Notes: a model not told the origin generated them from the letters alone. 64,000 nt of DNA from Liquorilactobacillus mali (GCF_001437155.1 NZ_JQAR01000003.1:1-64000), one strand, 5' to 3'; shown: positions 35,400 through 45,343, counted from the first letter of the stretch. Numbers and translations are program-made.

Positions 35400-37220
35400 C
35401 TATTCAACAGTTACACTCTTAGCAAGATTACGTGGTTTATCAACATCGTATCCCCGTTGAAGACTTGTGTAATAAGCCAATAACTGACAAGGTACAATAG
35501 CTAACAATGGAGTTAACAGCGAATGTACATCGGGCAAAATAATTTGATCACCATCTTCTGCCAGATTACGACTTACGATATTTATAACGTTTGCACCTCG
35601 AGCCAAAACTTCTTGTGTATTGCTCCTAGTATGTTTTGCAGTCTTTGCCCAAGTAATAATTGCTATTACAGGAGTTCCCTCTTCAATCAACGCAATCGTT
35701 CCATGTTTCAATTCACCTGAAGCAAATCCTTCAGTCTGCACATAGGATACTTCTTTTAACTTCAATGCAGCTTCTTGTGCAACATCATAGTCGATTGCCC
35801 TACCAATATAGAACGCATTACGTGTTGTTGCAAGGGCGTTTGCTGCGATTTGTTCATACTGACCTTTTTCATCAACAAGTTCCTGCATCCCATTCGCAAC
35901 GGTTGTAAGTTCGCGTGCAACATTAAATGAATTTGCGGCTGAGACATCTTTTTCTTCGCCTAGTCTCTTTGCGAGAATTGCTTCAAGTGCAATCTGTCCA
36001 GTATATGCTTTAGTAGAGGCCACCGCTATCTCAGGTCCCGCGTACAACAACAGTGTAAACGTTGCCTCACGTGATAATGTCGAGTTTTCAACATTTGTAA
36101 TTGTTAAACTTTCGTATCCCCACTTGTTGACTTGTGCCAAAACTTGGCGACTATCCGCAGTCTCTCCGCTTTGTGTAAGGAAAATAAAGAAGGGCTTCTC
36201 AGACAGTATTGGTGGATTATAACCGAACTCTGAGGCAACATGAACTTCTGTTGGTACCTTTGCCAATCCTTCAAAAATTTCTTTACCAACAAGTCCTGCG
36301 TGATAACTGGTTCCAGCTGCTACTATATATAAGCGATCAGCTTTTTTCATACTGTCCAAGAGTGCACCGTCAATTATTACTGATCCATCATCTGCAGTAT
36401 AATGCTTAATTAACGAACGCATTACCGTAGGCTGTTCATCAATCTCTTTCAACATATAGTAAGGATATGCGCCCTTTTCAGCTTCAGAAGCATCTGTATC
36501 CACATGGAATGGTTTCCGATTAATGATATTTCCCTGTGCATCTTCAATTGTCACGCTTTGTGGTTTAACAATCACAATCTCGCCATCAACAAGTTCGATA
36601 AAATCATGTGTTTGATCAAGCATTGCAATTGCATCACTACATACAACATTAAAGCCTTTGCCTACCCCTATCAGAAGTGGGCTCTTATTTTTTGCAACAT
36701 ACAATGTTTCCGGTTCCTGATTATCCATCAGTAGGAATGAGTATGAAGAGCTTTCATCTATTAGCGAGATAACCTTTTTAAAAGCCTCTTTAGTTGCAAG
36801 ATTCTCTTCTTTTGCAAATTTTGCAATCAATTGCACGATTACTTCTGTATCTGTATCGCTGGCAAATTTAACGTCTTGAAGATAAGTTGCTTTTAATTCA
36901 GCAAAGTTCCCGATTACACCGTTATGTACCAAAAAGAAACGTCCGTCTGCTGAAACATGTGGATGTGCATTTTCTTTACTAGGTACTCCATGCGTTGCCC
37001 ATCTTGTATGACCAATGCCGCTTGAGCCATGGACATCTTCCCCGATTTCCTTACGTAAATCGTCAATACGTCCCTTTTCCTTAACAAGATACTCCTTGCC
37101 ATCTTGCGAGTTCACATATATGCCTGCAGAATCGTAACCTCGATACTCCAAACGTTGTAGCCCATTCAATAAAATGTCAACTGCATTTTCGTTACCTGTA
37201 ATACCTACTATTCCACACAT
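35400..37220 (-). CDS. glmS: Glutamine-fructose-6-phosphate transaminase (isomerizing)
   Basis: This 606-residue enzyme makes glucosamine 6-phosphate from fructose 6-phosphate and glutamine, the first step towards UDP-GlcNAc and peptidoglycan. The start at 37220 gives MCGIVGI, exposing the catalytic Cys after Met removal; an ATG eight codons upstream would bury it. The glutaminase domain covers about 1-220, with GHTRWATHG; two SIS domains follow with GTSYHAG and QSGETADS; the end KSVTVE is the usual C-terminus. The upstream 240 bases show no recognisable glmS ribozyme. Confidence 0.97.
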   Translation of the reverse strand: MCGIVGITGNENAVDILLNGLQRLEYRGYDSAGIYVNSQDGKEYLVKEKGRIDDLRKEIGEDVHGSSGIGHTRWATHGVPSKENAHPHVSADGRFFLVHNGVIGNFAELKATYLQDVKFASDTDTEVIVQLIAKFAKEENLATKEAFKKVISLIDESSSYSFLLMDNQEPETLYVAKNKSPLLIGVGKGFNVVCSDAIAMLDQTHDFIELVDGEIVIVKPQSVTIEDAQGNIINRKPFHVDTDASEAEKGAYPYYMLKEIDEQPTVMRSLIKHYTADDGSVIIDGALLDSMKKADRLYIVAAGTSYHAGLVGKEIFEGLAKVPTEVHVASEFGYNPPILSEKPFFIFLTQSGETADSRQVLAQVNKWGYESLTITNVENSTLSREATFTLLLYAGPEIAVASTKAYTGQIALEAILAKRLGEEKDVSAANSFNVARELTTVANGMQELVDEKGQYEQIAANALATTRNAFYIGRAIDYDVAQEAALKLKEVSYVQTEGFASGELKHGTIALIEEGTPVIAIITWAKTAKHTRSNTQEVLARGANVINIVSRNLAEDGDQIILPDVHSLLTPLLAIVPCQLLAYYTSLQRGYDVDKPRNLAKSVTVE

Positions 37221-37400
37221 ACCAAAACCAGCCTTCCTAACCATTTTCTAATTAATTACTAATTTTTTAAAATTGGTCTATATCAAATTTTATTTATTAA
37301 TAGCTTGAATACGTCTAATATAATACCTATCAATACAGTTGTCAAACACTTATTGAAATATTGGTATACGAAAATGTATAACAAAAAATTAACATATACC

Positions 37401-37445
37401 AAAAAGACACACAGCTTAGATAATCTTTCAGCCGCATGTCTTTTT
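37401..37445 (-). terminator. Terminator after mtlD
   Basis: AAAAAGACA (37401-37409) pairs with TGTCTTTTT (37437-37445), with the loop containing a further weak CAC/GTG-type pairing. On the minus strand the stem ends in a T run. It lies 14 bases after the mtlD stop. Confidence 0.7.
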
Positions 37446-37458
37446 CTAATGAATTTAG

Positions 37459-38613
37459 TTATTTATTAGCAAGTGCTTTTTTATAAGACGTAACAATCTG
37501 TGTTACTAATTCACGGTCCTTCAATCCGGTTGTCTGTTCTACAACATCCTCGATTGGTTTATCGGCAATTAACTTCTTCAATTCTTGACTTTCAGTATCA
37601 TTAGGCTCGTCAAAAGTATAGATCATCCCAACTGTTTCCAACAGTGCTTCATATGATAAGCCCCTATCTTTTGCTTCACGAATTGGCCGAATAAATCTTT
37701 CGTCATATCCTAATTTGCGAATTGGAGTTCTTCCGACTCGTGCAATATCATCAGATAAATATTTATTCTCAAATCTGCCAATTATCTTTCGTTGATAAGC
37801 TTCATGACTCTCACGATCAAAGTTCCATTTTGCAATCAACAAGTCCCCTGTTTCTTTCAAAACTCGTTTTAACTGTCCAAGAACTTGTTCATCGACTATC
37901 GCTGAACCAATATCTGAGTATCCTTTGTATTTACCAGTATATGCAACTGTTGCATGCCCCGTATTTACAGAGAATAATTTTCTCTCAATGTATGGTTCCA
38001 AATCAGGAGCATATTCTACACTCTTTAGTTTTATTTCAGGTGCCTTCATCTGATGTTCATCAACAACCCATTCTTTAAATGGTTCAACTGATACAAACAA
38101 TGGATCTTCATGTTTTTGTAGTGGAACAATCCGATCAACTGCAGCATTCGGGAATCCAACCGCTTCATCAGCATATTCCTGACCTTCGTCAGTTAAGTGT
38201 GTGTATACTTCCTTCTTCAGATTTTGGCTTCCACCAATCATATTCTCGCAGGCAATCACATCAATTTTATTCTTGTTGCCCGCAGCCTTTCTAGCAACAA
38301 TCCCGTCTGCTATTAATGGTGCAATGAACTTTAGAATCTTTGGTCCGATCGCTGTTGTTACAATATCTGCACCCGCAATTGCTTGAACAACCTTTTCCGG
38401 ATTTTTAGCGTTATTAATACCGCTAACATTAGTTACTGTAATTTCCTTTTGGGATTCATCGGCTAACTGGATTGTATAGCTTTTCTTCTCATTCAATGCA
38501 TCGATTATCGTTTCATTAACATCGACGAATTCAATTTCAAATCCATTGGCTGCAAGTGTTTCACCAATAAATCCACGACCAATATTACCTGCTCCAAAAT
38601 GTACTGCTTTCAT
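37459..38613 (-). CDS. mtlD: Mannitol-1-phosphate 5-dehydrogenase
   Basis: This 384-residue enzyme oxidises mannitol 1-phosphate to fructose 6-phosphate with NAD. It starts [18 protein letters not shown], the family's N-terminal Rossmann motif, and has the conserved [18 protein letters not shown] region with the catalytic Lys. Length matches the family. Its start coincides with the mtlF stop (overlap of one base), so it is co-translated as the last gene of mtlARFD. Confidence 0.97.
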   Translation of the reverse strand: MKAVHFGAGNIGRGFIGETLAANGFEIEFVDVNETIIDALNEKKSYTIQLADESQKEITVTNVSGINNAKNPEKVVQAIAGADIVTTAIGPKILKFIAPLIADGIVARKAAGNKNKIDVIACENMIGGSQNLKKEVYTHLTDEGQEYADEAVGFPNAAVDRIVPLQKHEDPLFVSVEPFKEWVVDEHQMKAPEIKLKSVEYAPDLEPYIERKLFSVNTGHATVAYTGKYKGYSDIGSAIVDEQVLGQLKRVLKETGDLLIAKWNFDRESHEAYQRKIIGRFENKYLSDDIARVGRTPIRKLGYDERFIRPIREAKDRGLSYEALLETVGMIYTFDEPNDTESQELKKLIADKPIEDVVEQTTGLKDRELVTQIVTSYKKALANK

Positions 38614-39065
38614 TATTTATCGACCTCTTTCAACAAGTTTATAATTTCTTGTTCCGATTGCGCATCCGCAAGCTTTACAACATTATTAACATCGCTACAA
38701 AAAAGTGCTATCTGTGATAACAAGTTTAGATGTTCCCCATTTAGGCCTGCTATCCCAAAAACTACAGTCACAACATTTTCATTCTGACTATCTTCCGAAA
38801 AATCAACTCCCATTGGAATTTGAACAACTGAAATTCCAGTCTTCTTAATAAACTTCTTACCATCTTCGGTTCCATGGGGGATTGCAATAAAGTTCCCCAT
38901 GTATGTTGAAACATCTGCATTTCTAGCAATCATAGATTCTACATATTCAGGCTCAACATCTCCACTATCCACAAGTAATTTTCCTGCAAGACGAATAGCT
39001 TCTTCCTTGGTTGCTACATGCTGATTAAGCTTGATCATCTCTTTCTCCAAGTCCATCTTCATCAT
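38613..39065 (-). CDS. mtlF: PTS mannitol IIA component
   Basis: This 150-residue cytosolic IIA protein passes phosphate from HPr to the IIB domain of MtlA. The phospho-His is in [12 protein letters not shown]. The chosen ATG overlaps the mtlR stop codon (TGATG) and has AAGGA upstream; a GTG one codon earlier and an ATG one codon later are also open. It lies between mtlR and mtlD. Confidence 0.94.
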   Translation of the reverse strand: MMKMDLEKEMIKLNQHVATKEEAIRLAGKLLVDSGDVEPEYVESMIARNADVSTYMGNFIAIPHGTEDGKKFIKKTGISVVQIPMGVDFSEDSQNENVVTVVFGIAGLNGEHLNLLSQIALFCSDVNNVVKLADAQSEQEIINLLKEVDK

Positions 39066-41134
39066 CACTTTCCTTTTATTTCAATTTGTTCCAAAAATTG
39101 CGTAGCTATCAGGTCGCGAACTTGTTCCTGATTACCTTTTTCAAAAATACCCGTAGTAAAATTACTCATTACGATTGCTCCACTGACCGTCCCCATTAAA
39201 ACATTCTGAAAATCTGTCATCGGAGTCGGACCTAGCATCAAAAGAATTCGACTTACTTTGATTGGAGCTTGGTCCATTGCCAACATGTCAATTGGCTCCG
39301 TAAGGTCATAAATGTTAAAGAAAGGCCTCTTTACATTTAAATTTGTAGCATGGACTAATGCTATCGTTGCTCTTGGAATTCCAACCGGAGCTAGTTGTAT
39401 TCTCTTTAAAAGTTCTGCTTTTATTTCTTGTTTTTCGCTTGTAACTTTTTCCGAAATTACCTCAAGTATCAAGTCCAATGTACTTCCTAAGTCACCTGTA
39501 CTATTAATCTTAGAGATTTCGACTGATTCCACGAACTCGTTTGCCTCATTTACTTCTTGGGCTAATAGCGTCAATTTCTCCTGTCCCTTATCGTATACAG
39601 CATCTGCCACTTTTTTGTTTTGTTCTTCCACATACTCGCGGCGCCCACCAAGTTTTCTGATTAAAGCCTTAACCTGCTGCACTTCTTCATCTAGAAGAAG
39701 CGGACTAACCACTAAGTAATTCCAGCTAAAGCCGGGAAGACTCACTGTTGACAGGATTAAATCATACTGACCAAGATCAACGTTATTAAGCTCTGAGACC
39801 TTTGCTATTCTCACGGTATGAATCTCAGCTATTTCTCTTTGCAGACGACTCTTTAAAATACTTGCTGTCCCGATTCCATTGGGGCACACAATTAACGTCT
39901 TCATTTTTTGTATTTTGGAATCACTGGTATAACTATTCGCAAAGTACAATAGTATCAATTGTTCTTCCATCGGTGTAAAAGTAAACTCGGGAAAGGTTTT
40001 GCTCAAAGCACCTTGAATTGCCTTATAGAGTTCTTGATATTGCTGGCTAACATTTTCAAGTGTTTCGATTCTTGTATTAGGCAATTTGAGTGTATTACTT
40101 TTCAGCAATAGGGTAATATGCTTGCTAAGCCTATCAAATAAGTCTCGATCACGACCAAAGTTCCAACCAAATGCATCCGAGACCCACTTGATCAATTCCT
40201 TGACATCGTATGATATCTGTAAATCGTAGTCATTCGACCAACTCTCGTTTGAAAAGTGATAATCAAGACCCTTCAGTTGAACTGCCAAAAAGTCGATCTC
40301 TCCAGAAGTTATTTTTTCCTTTATCTTACTTCCGAATTTGTCTAATATTGTCAAAACTTCCTGGCGATATTTGAAAATGCCCTTTTGCTTCGCTGCAGAA
40401 TAACTATTAATTACCGCTGTCTTCATTCGCAATATCGATATTGCAACCAACAAAACCCACTGTACTTCTTGCACATCTGATTTTGTATTATGTTCTATCA
40501 TCGTTTCTTTGAGAGCTGTGACACATTCGAACAAGATCTCTCTTGGTAGTAAATTCAGAAAGAAACTCTTAGCTGGTTTCTCATCAGTGGAGTTCAAATA
40601 GTCAAAAAACTCATATTCGTTGATTTCACTTGTGAGAATTCCACACAATATCAACCGTTTTTGTACCTCTTCACCTGTGATTTGAACACCAACAGACTTT
40701 TTCGCATCGACTTCTATTCCGTATTCTTCCAAGGCTTTTGCAATGCTTTTCAAATCTCTTTGAATAGTATTTTCACTAACTCCTAATGTAATGGCTAAAG
40801 AAAATATTTTAATTGGTTCGGTGCCAAGTAAAAGCATGCATACAACTGCAGCTTGTCTCTGACTACTTGATAGCGTAACCTCCGCAGCTTGATTATTTAG
40901 TTCAGTCATTAATTTCTTTCGATTTTCGTCTGATCCATTCAGCCAGTAGCGACCATCATTACTTTCAATCCTTAAGCCATGCTGCAAAAGATACAATTTT
41001 AGTTCTGAGAATTCACGGTACACCGTCCTTCTGCTAATCACCAATGAATCTTCAATTGCAGCCATTGAAACACCCTCATCGTGTTTGCACAGCTTTTGTA
41101 GAATCTTTTTCTGGCGTTCTGACAATAAAATCAA
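39065..41134 (-). CDS. mtlR: MtlR, PRD-type activator of the mannitol operon
   Basis: This 689-residue regulator has two N-terminal HTH domains (about 1-170), two PRDs (about 190-400), an EIIB-Gat-like domain with Cys in TLIVCPNGIGTA (near 415) and a C-terminal EIIA-Mtl-like domain with His in ATIALVHATN. Phosphorylation of PRD2 by HPr stimulates MtlR proteins, while phosphorylation through the PTS inhibits them. The start is TTG, with AAAGGATG upstream. It lies 15 bases after mtlA in the same operon, so it amplifies its own expression once induced. Confidence 0.93.
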   Translation of the reverse strand: MILLSERQKKILQKLCKHDEGVSMAAIEDSLVISRRTVYREFSELKLYLLQHGLRIESNDGRYWLNGSDENRKKLMTELNNQAAEVTLSSSQRQAAVVCMLLLGTEPIKIFSLAITLGVSENTIQRDLKSIAKALEEYGIEVDAKKSVGVQITGEEVQKRLILCGILTSEINEYEFFDYLNSTDEKPAKSFFLNLLPREILFECVTALKETMIEHNTKSDVQEVQWVLLVAISILRMKTAVINSYSAAKQKGIFKYRQEVLTILDKFGSKIKEKITSGEIDFLAVQLKGLDYHFSNESWSNDYDLQISYDVKELIKWVSDAFGWNFGRDRDLFDRLSKHITLLLKSNTLKLPNTRIETLENVSQQYQELYKAIQGALSKTFPEFTFTPMEEQLILLYFANSYTSDSKIQKMKTLIVCPNGIGTASILKSRLQREIAEIHTVRIAKVSELNNVDLGQYDLILSTVSLPGFSWNYLVVSPLLLDEEVQQVKALIRKLGGRREYVEEQNKKVADAVYDKGQEKLTLLAQEVNEANEFVESVEISKINSTGDLGSTLDLILEVISEKVTSEKQEIKAELLKRIQLAPVGIPRATIALVHATNLNVKRPFFNIYDLTEPIDMLAMDQAPIKVSRILLMLGPTPMTDFQNVLMGTVSGAIVMSNFTTGIFEKGNQEQVRDLIATQFLEQIEIKGK

Positions 41135-41149
41135 GCTACATCATCCTTT

Positions 41150-42955
41150 TTAATTTAAATGTGCTACAACCGAATCATATTCGTCAGCTTCAAGCAAATT
41201 AGATACACTCAAGATCTGAACGTTTGTATATCTCAATTTGAGGTTCTTTTCTGCTTCTTTTGTCACAATAACCAATCTATCCTTGCTATCTTCCAGTTCA
41301 TCTATTCCAATATTCTTAACCGGTATCTTTCTACCGGCTTTCTTCAAACGATCCTTGAACATTGATGCTGCCATTGTAGCAGAACCAACTTGTTGATCAT
41401 GATGAATAAAGTCTACTTCTTTAAGTACTTTAAAATCTATATTTTGTATCCCCGTCTCAGCAGTCGCACTTTCGTCAGAAATGTCTTTTTTCTCTTCGCT
41501 TGGAGCAATTTGATTCAATGCTTTCAAGTTAAGGACTACTTCATCATACTTAGGACTGCTCAAGAAGTTATCAACCGAAATATGCATTGCCCCTGGTGTC
41601 TTTTGTAAAGCTCTTTCAGCCAGTTCCTCTTGCGTAATAACAAGCAGACCGTCTTCATCTTTCAAACGACTAATTGCAGTATTGGTAACAGGGATATTTG
41701 TAATACCAGCTTTTTTAACCTTATCTCTTAATAAGGAAGCTCCCATTGCAGAAGAACCCATCCCAGCATCACATGCAAAAATAATCTTCTTAACATCTTC
41801 ATATTCCTTAACTTGTTCTGTAGCACTTTGACCAGTTGTAACAGTTGCAGTACCACCCTTTGACTCAGCCTTCATTGCATCCATCTGTCGTTGACGTGCT
41901 TCAAGGTCGTCCTCATCAGTCATTGATTTATCAGACTTCAAGATTATCGATGCAACCACGAAAGATACAATAGCTGCGACCAGAACACCCGTTAAAATCT
42001 TTAAATAATTACCCTTTGGTGTCATCAATAAAATCGCGATGATCGAACCAGGGGATGCAGCTGCCTTTAATCCTGTGCCTAAAAGTTGGAAAGTGAATGT
42101 TCCACTTACCCCACCTGCAATAGCTGCAAAGACCAATGCTGGTTTCATCAAAATGTATGGGAAGTAAATCTCATGAATTCCTCCAAAGAACTGAATTATA
42201 GCAGCTCCTGGTGCAGAAGCCTTTGCTGTTCCCTTACCAAAAATAATAAATGCTAACAGGATACCAATTCCGGGTCCTGGATTAGACTCCAGAAGGAACA
42301 ACACTGATTTACCTGATTGAGAAGCTTGTTGAATACCCAAAGGTACTAAAATCCCATTTCCAATCGCATTATTCAAGAACAATATTTTCGCAGGCTCGAT
42401 GAAAATATTTGCAAGAGGAAGCATGTGAATAGAGATAATCCAATCCACACCCTTACTCATGAAATTACTTCCGGCAGTTACAAGTGGATTAACTACAAAA
42501 ACTCCAAAAATTGCTAATAACATTCCTAAAATTCCACTTGAGAAATTATTATAGATCATCTCAAAACCGGACTTAATCTTATCTTGAAACAATTGATCGA
42601 ACTTCTTAATACTCCAACCAGCAAGTGGTCCCATGATCATTGCTCCTAAGAACATTGGAACACTAGAGCCAACAATCACACCCATTACTGCGATTGCACC
42701 TACAACTGCCCCGCGTTCTTCATAGACCATTCTACCACCAACATAAGCAATTAAAAGCGGAATCATATAATTAAGCATCGGATCAATTAGCGTCGCTATC
42801 TGCTTATTTGGAATCCACCCAGCTGCCATAAATATAGCAGTAATTAACCCCCAAGCAATAATTGCCGCTATATTTGGCATGATCATTCCACTAAGACTGG
42901 TACCTAGTTTCTGGATTTTAGCCTTAAGTGAATTTCTTGATTTCTTCATTTCCAT
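41150..42955 (-). CDS. mtlA: PTS mannitol IICB component with a second, degenerate IIB domain
   Basis: This 601-residue mannitol permease has the membrane IIC domain at about 1-340, a linker, a canonical IIB domain at about 389-480 with the phospho-Cys at 395 (FACDAGMGSS), and a second IIB-like domain at about 511-601. In the second copy FIHHDQQVGSATMAAS aligns with the active-site loop, and a His near 519 replaces the Cys. The usual IICB protein ends after one IIB domain (about 475-480 residues in Bacillus). It has the SD GGAGGG before the ATG and is the first gene of the operon. Confidence 0.93.
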   Translation of the reverse strand: MEMKKSRNSLKAKIQKLGTSLSGMIMPNIAAIIAWGLITAIFMAAGWIPNKQIATLIDPMLNYMIPLLIAYVGGRMVYEERGAVVGAIAVMGVIVGSSVPMFLGAMIMGPLAGWSIKKFDQLFQDKIKSGFEMIYNNFSSGILGMLLAIFGVFVVNPLVTAGSNFMSKGVDWIISIHMLPLANIFIEPAKILFLNNAIGNGILVPLGIQQASQSGKSVLFLLESNPGPGIGILLAFIIFGKGTAKASAPGAAIIQFFGGIHEIYFPYILMKPALVFAAIAGGVSGTFTFQLLGTGLKAAASPGSIIAILLMTPKGNYLKILTGVLVAAIVSFVVASIILKSDKSMTDEDDLEARQRQMDAMKAESKGGTATVTTGQSATEQVKEYEDVKKIIFACDAGMGSSAMGASLLRDKVKKAGITNIPVTNTAISRLKDEDGLLVITQEELAERALQKTPGAMHISVDNFLSSPKYDEVVLNLKALNQIAPSEEKKDISDESATAETGIQNIDFKVLKEVDFIHHDQQVGSATMAASMFKDRLKKAGRKIPVKNIGIDELEDSKDRLVIVTKEAEKNLKLRYTNVQILSVSNLLEADEYDSVVAHLN

Positions 42956-42982
42956 TAAAAATCCCTCCTTTTTACATCTTCT

Positions 42983-43012
42983 ATTTTACTGTCCTGTTGC
43001 AAGCGTTTTCAA
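42983..43012 (-). promoter_or_regulatory. Probable mtl promoter
   Basis: On the minus strand TTGAAA (43007-43012) is followed after 18 bases by TAAAAT (42983-42988). The -35 region overlaps the perfect cre at 42997-43011, so CcpA binding would exclude RNA polymerase. Confidence 0.5.
42997..43011 (+). promoter_or_regulatory. cre (CcpA site) of the mannitol operon
   Basis: TTGCAAGCGTTTTCA fits the consensus WTGNAANCGNWWNCA at every position. It lies about 45 bases upstream of mtlA. Strand is nominal because the site is near-palindromic. Confidence 0.85.
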
Positions 43013-43099
43013 GATAAAGTAAATGCCATTAAGTCACAGAATCTCGTGTCAGACTAAGCTCACAATTTCACATACACATTATTCCCATTTTTTTCCTAC

Positions 43100-43190
43100 A
43101 AAAAAGAACTAAATCAAAAATCAGCTTTTGATCTAGTTCCTTTATTAATTACCTATAAATGTACTCCATAACTCGAAGTTTTGTGTCAAT
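43100..43190 (-). repeat. Dispersed 3'-UTR terminator repeat, copy B
   Basis: GAACTAAATCAAAA (43106-43119) pairs with TTTTGATCTAGTTC (43126-43139), one mismatch. On the minus strand TTTTTT follows the hairpin, making a good terminator for treB. The tail 43140-43190 (TTATTAATTACCTATAAATG then ACTCCATAA) matches copy A closely. Confidence 0.8.
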
Positions 43191-43236
43191 ACTCTGTCAA
43201 CTTGTATTGAATTCTACGTGTAGCTTTTTGGATTTT

Positions 43237-44703
43237 TTATGCCTTTGCTGGATTCTTCTTCTTTTCAACTTTCGTTCCCGCCTGCATTTGGTCATTATAG
43301 CCCCAGAACCAAGTAACTAAGAAGCTGACAACCAATGCGGCCAAACTAGAAAGCAGGAATGCATAAAAGCTATTCAAGTCTGCGGCATTCTTTGGATTAA
43401 AGAATGATGAAAAACCAATCAATGAACCTGTGAACCCAAACATGTTTCCGTGCATCAAACCTGTGATAAATCCGCTGGCTGCTGAACCAATCAAGCCTGA
43501 AACAAATACCCTTCTATAACGCAGGTTCACACCGTATATCGCAGGCTCAGTTACACCACAAAAAGCTGAAATAGCTGCTGCAAAACCGAGACCTTTGATA
43601 TCATCCTTTTTAGATTTAATTGCAACTGCCAATACTGCAGCACCCTGAGAAACCATTGTTCCAGAAATAATTGCATTCAGTGCACTTTCTCCGCTTCCAG
43701 AAATTTGCTGTGCAACTAATGGTACGACTCCCCAATGCAATCCAAAAATTACTAATACCTGATAGAAGCCACCAATAACTGCTCCACCAAGCCACCCAGA
43801 AATGTGAACGAGCCAATTGATAAAGTCAGCAATACCATTAGCTGCCCCCTGAATAACAGGTCCTGTAATAACAAGCGTGATTGTACTTACAATTAAGACT
43901 GTGATCAATGGCGTAAAAATCATCTGCAAGTAACTTGGAAGATTTTTCTTAAGCCAATTGCCAATTTCTTTCGCAAACCAAGCAGCTAGAATCATTGGAA
44001 AAATTGAATACGTATAATTTAGAAATTGAAAGTTAAAACCACCGATTGAAAACATTGTCTTAAAATTGCTGCCCCATTCAATGATTTGCGGATAGGTTAA
44101 AACTCCACCAATTACTGCTGTTATAATCGGGTCGCCTTTCATATATCGGGCCGCCGCAAATCCTACAAAAATAGGTAGAAAGAAAAATGCCGAATCTGCC
44201 ATTGCACTAATGGTAAGATATAATGTACTTTTTGCACTTAATAATTGCCCTAATTGTGGTAGTGTCAATAATGCCAGGATTCCCTTAATAATACCAGAAG
44301 CAGCGATAACTCCGATTACAGGTGTCATTGATCCAGTAATGACTCCAATTAACTTATTTATATAATGCATTATTCCTTTTTTGTCTGGATCTGCTTCTTT
44401 TGAATCATTAGCGGCTTCGCCATCAGAATCTAACTTCTTAGCAAATTCTGGTCCCAATTCATCAACTACTGCATCGTATACATTTGCTACCTCATTACCA
44501 ATAACAACCTGGTATTGTCCTGATGCTTTTATGACATCAATCACACCATCGGTATTTTTTAATGCATCATCCTTTGCAATACTTTCGTCCTTTAGGTAAA
44601 AACGTAATCTTGTAATACAGTGAATCAAGTTGTCTACGTTTTTTTCTCCACCTACGTCAGCGACAATTTTCTTGGCCAACTTTGAATAATCCTTATTTGC
44701 CAT
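43237..44703 (-). CDS. treB: PTS trehalose IIBC component
   Basis: This 488-residue permease imports trehalose as trehalose 6-phosphate. The N-terminal IIB domain has the phospho-Cys in NLIHCITRLRFYLKDE (residue 28 region), and the IIC domain (about 110-470) carries the membrane segments with AISAFCGVTEPAIYGVNL. It has no IIA domain; the adjacent IIA gene presumably supplies it. GGAGGA precedes the ATG. The trehalose assignment rests on similarity and on the neighbouring TreR and phosphotrehalase genes. Confidence 0.93.
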   Translation of the reverse strand: MANKDYSKLAKKIVADVGGEKNVDNLIHCITRLRFYLKDESIAKDDALKNTDGVIDVIKASGQYQVVIGNEVANVYDAVVDELGPEFAKKLDSDGEAANDSKEADPDKKGIMHYINKLIGVITGSMTPVIGVIAASGIIKGILALLTLPQLGQLLSAKSTLYLTISAMADSAFFFLPIFVGFAAARYMKGDPIITAVIGGVLTYPQIIEWGSNFKTMFSIGGFNFQFLNYTYSIFPMILAAWFAKEIGNWLKKNLPSYLQMIFTPLITVLIVSTITLVITGPVIQGAANGIADFINWLVHISGWLGGAVIGGFYQVLVIFGLHWGVVPLVAQQISGSGESALNAIISGTMVSQGAAVLAVAIKSKKDDIKGLGFAAAISAFCGVTEPAIYGVNLRYRRVFVSGLIGSAASGFITGLMHGNMFGFTGSLIGFSSFFNPKNAADLNSFYAFLLSSLAALVVSFLVTWFWGYNDQMQAGTKVEKKKNPAKA

Positions 44704-44718
44704 CGTAATTCCTCCTAT

Positions 44719-45204
44719 CTACTTTTTTAATTTCAGAGTTCCAATAACGTCCCCAACAGCACAACTTTTTCCCTCTATCTCAAGTGTCTCAATCTTATCA
44801 TTAGAATTCGTTACAACCACCATAACGGTTGTTAATAAACCTTTATCCTGAATATCTTTCCTATTCATTGATGCCAGTTTCTGACCTTTTTTTACCTTAT
44901 CACCAACTTTAGCAAAAACTTCGAATGGTTTTCCTCCCAACTCAACAGTATCAATTCCCAAATGAAGAAGTACTTCCAAACCCTCAGCAGTTTTCATTCC
45001 TATAGCGTGTTTTGTTTCCGCAATCACAGTTATTTTGCCATCAAAAGGGGATACAATTGCGTCATCACTTGGCTCAATAGCAAACCCTTGTCCCATTGCT
45101 CCAGTAGAAAAAACCGGATCCTTTGTCTCAGAAAGCGCAACCAGTTTTCCGGAAACAGGTGCACGAACTTCTAATATATCTACTTTCTTTTTAAAACCGA
45201 ACAT
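44719..45204 (-). CDS. PTS IIA component, glucose (Crr) type
   Basis: This 161-residue IIA-Glc-type phosphocarrier has the two active-site His motifs: EVLLHLGIDTVEL and, upstream, the KHAIGMKTAEG segment. It probably phosphorylates TreB. Start at 45204 (MFGFKKKVDI) has GGAGG upstream; an ATG five codons earlier overlaps the SD. It is the first gene of the treB operon, with a promoter whose spacer holds a TreR-like operator. Confidence 0.92.
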   Translation of the reverse strand: MFGFKKKVDILEVRAPVSGKLVALSETKDPVFSTGAMGQGFAIEPSDDAIVSPFDGKITVIAETKHAIGMKTAEGLEVLLHLGIDTVELGGKPFEVFAKVGDKVKKGQKLASMNRKDIQDKGLLTTVMVVVTNSNDKIETLEIEGKSCAVGDVIGTLKLKK

Positions 45205-45248
45205 CGAAATCGCCTCCATATATCAAACGCTTACATAATTTCACTATC

Positions 45249-45277
45249 ATATTATAACTTGTATATACATCTGTCAA
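45249..45277 (-). promoter_or_regulatory. Promoter of the IIA-treB operon with embedded tre operator
   Basis: On the minus strand TTGACA (45272-45277) is followed after 17 bases by TAATAT (45249-45254); a TATAAT at 15 bases is the alternative. The spacer contains TTGTATATACAT (plus strand 45259-45270), one base from the Bacillus tre operator TTGTATATACAA. Confidence 0.7.
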
Positions 45278-45343
45278 CATATTGGGTTTGTACCCCTCAT
45301 ATATCCCTTTTAAAAAAGAACTTTATCAAGTAAAATATATTTA

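Noticed and set aside
37221-37458. glmS ribozyme upstream of glmS
   Set aside because: The region is short and AT-rich and shows no ribozyme core; lactobacilli commonly lack it upstream of glmS.
45223-45237. cre site near the IIA gene of the trehalose operon
   Set aside because: ATGTAAGCGTTTGAT keeps the left half and centre, but the terminal CA is lost; too weak to list as a site.
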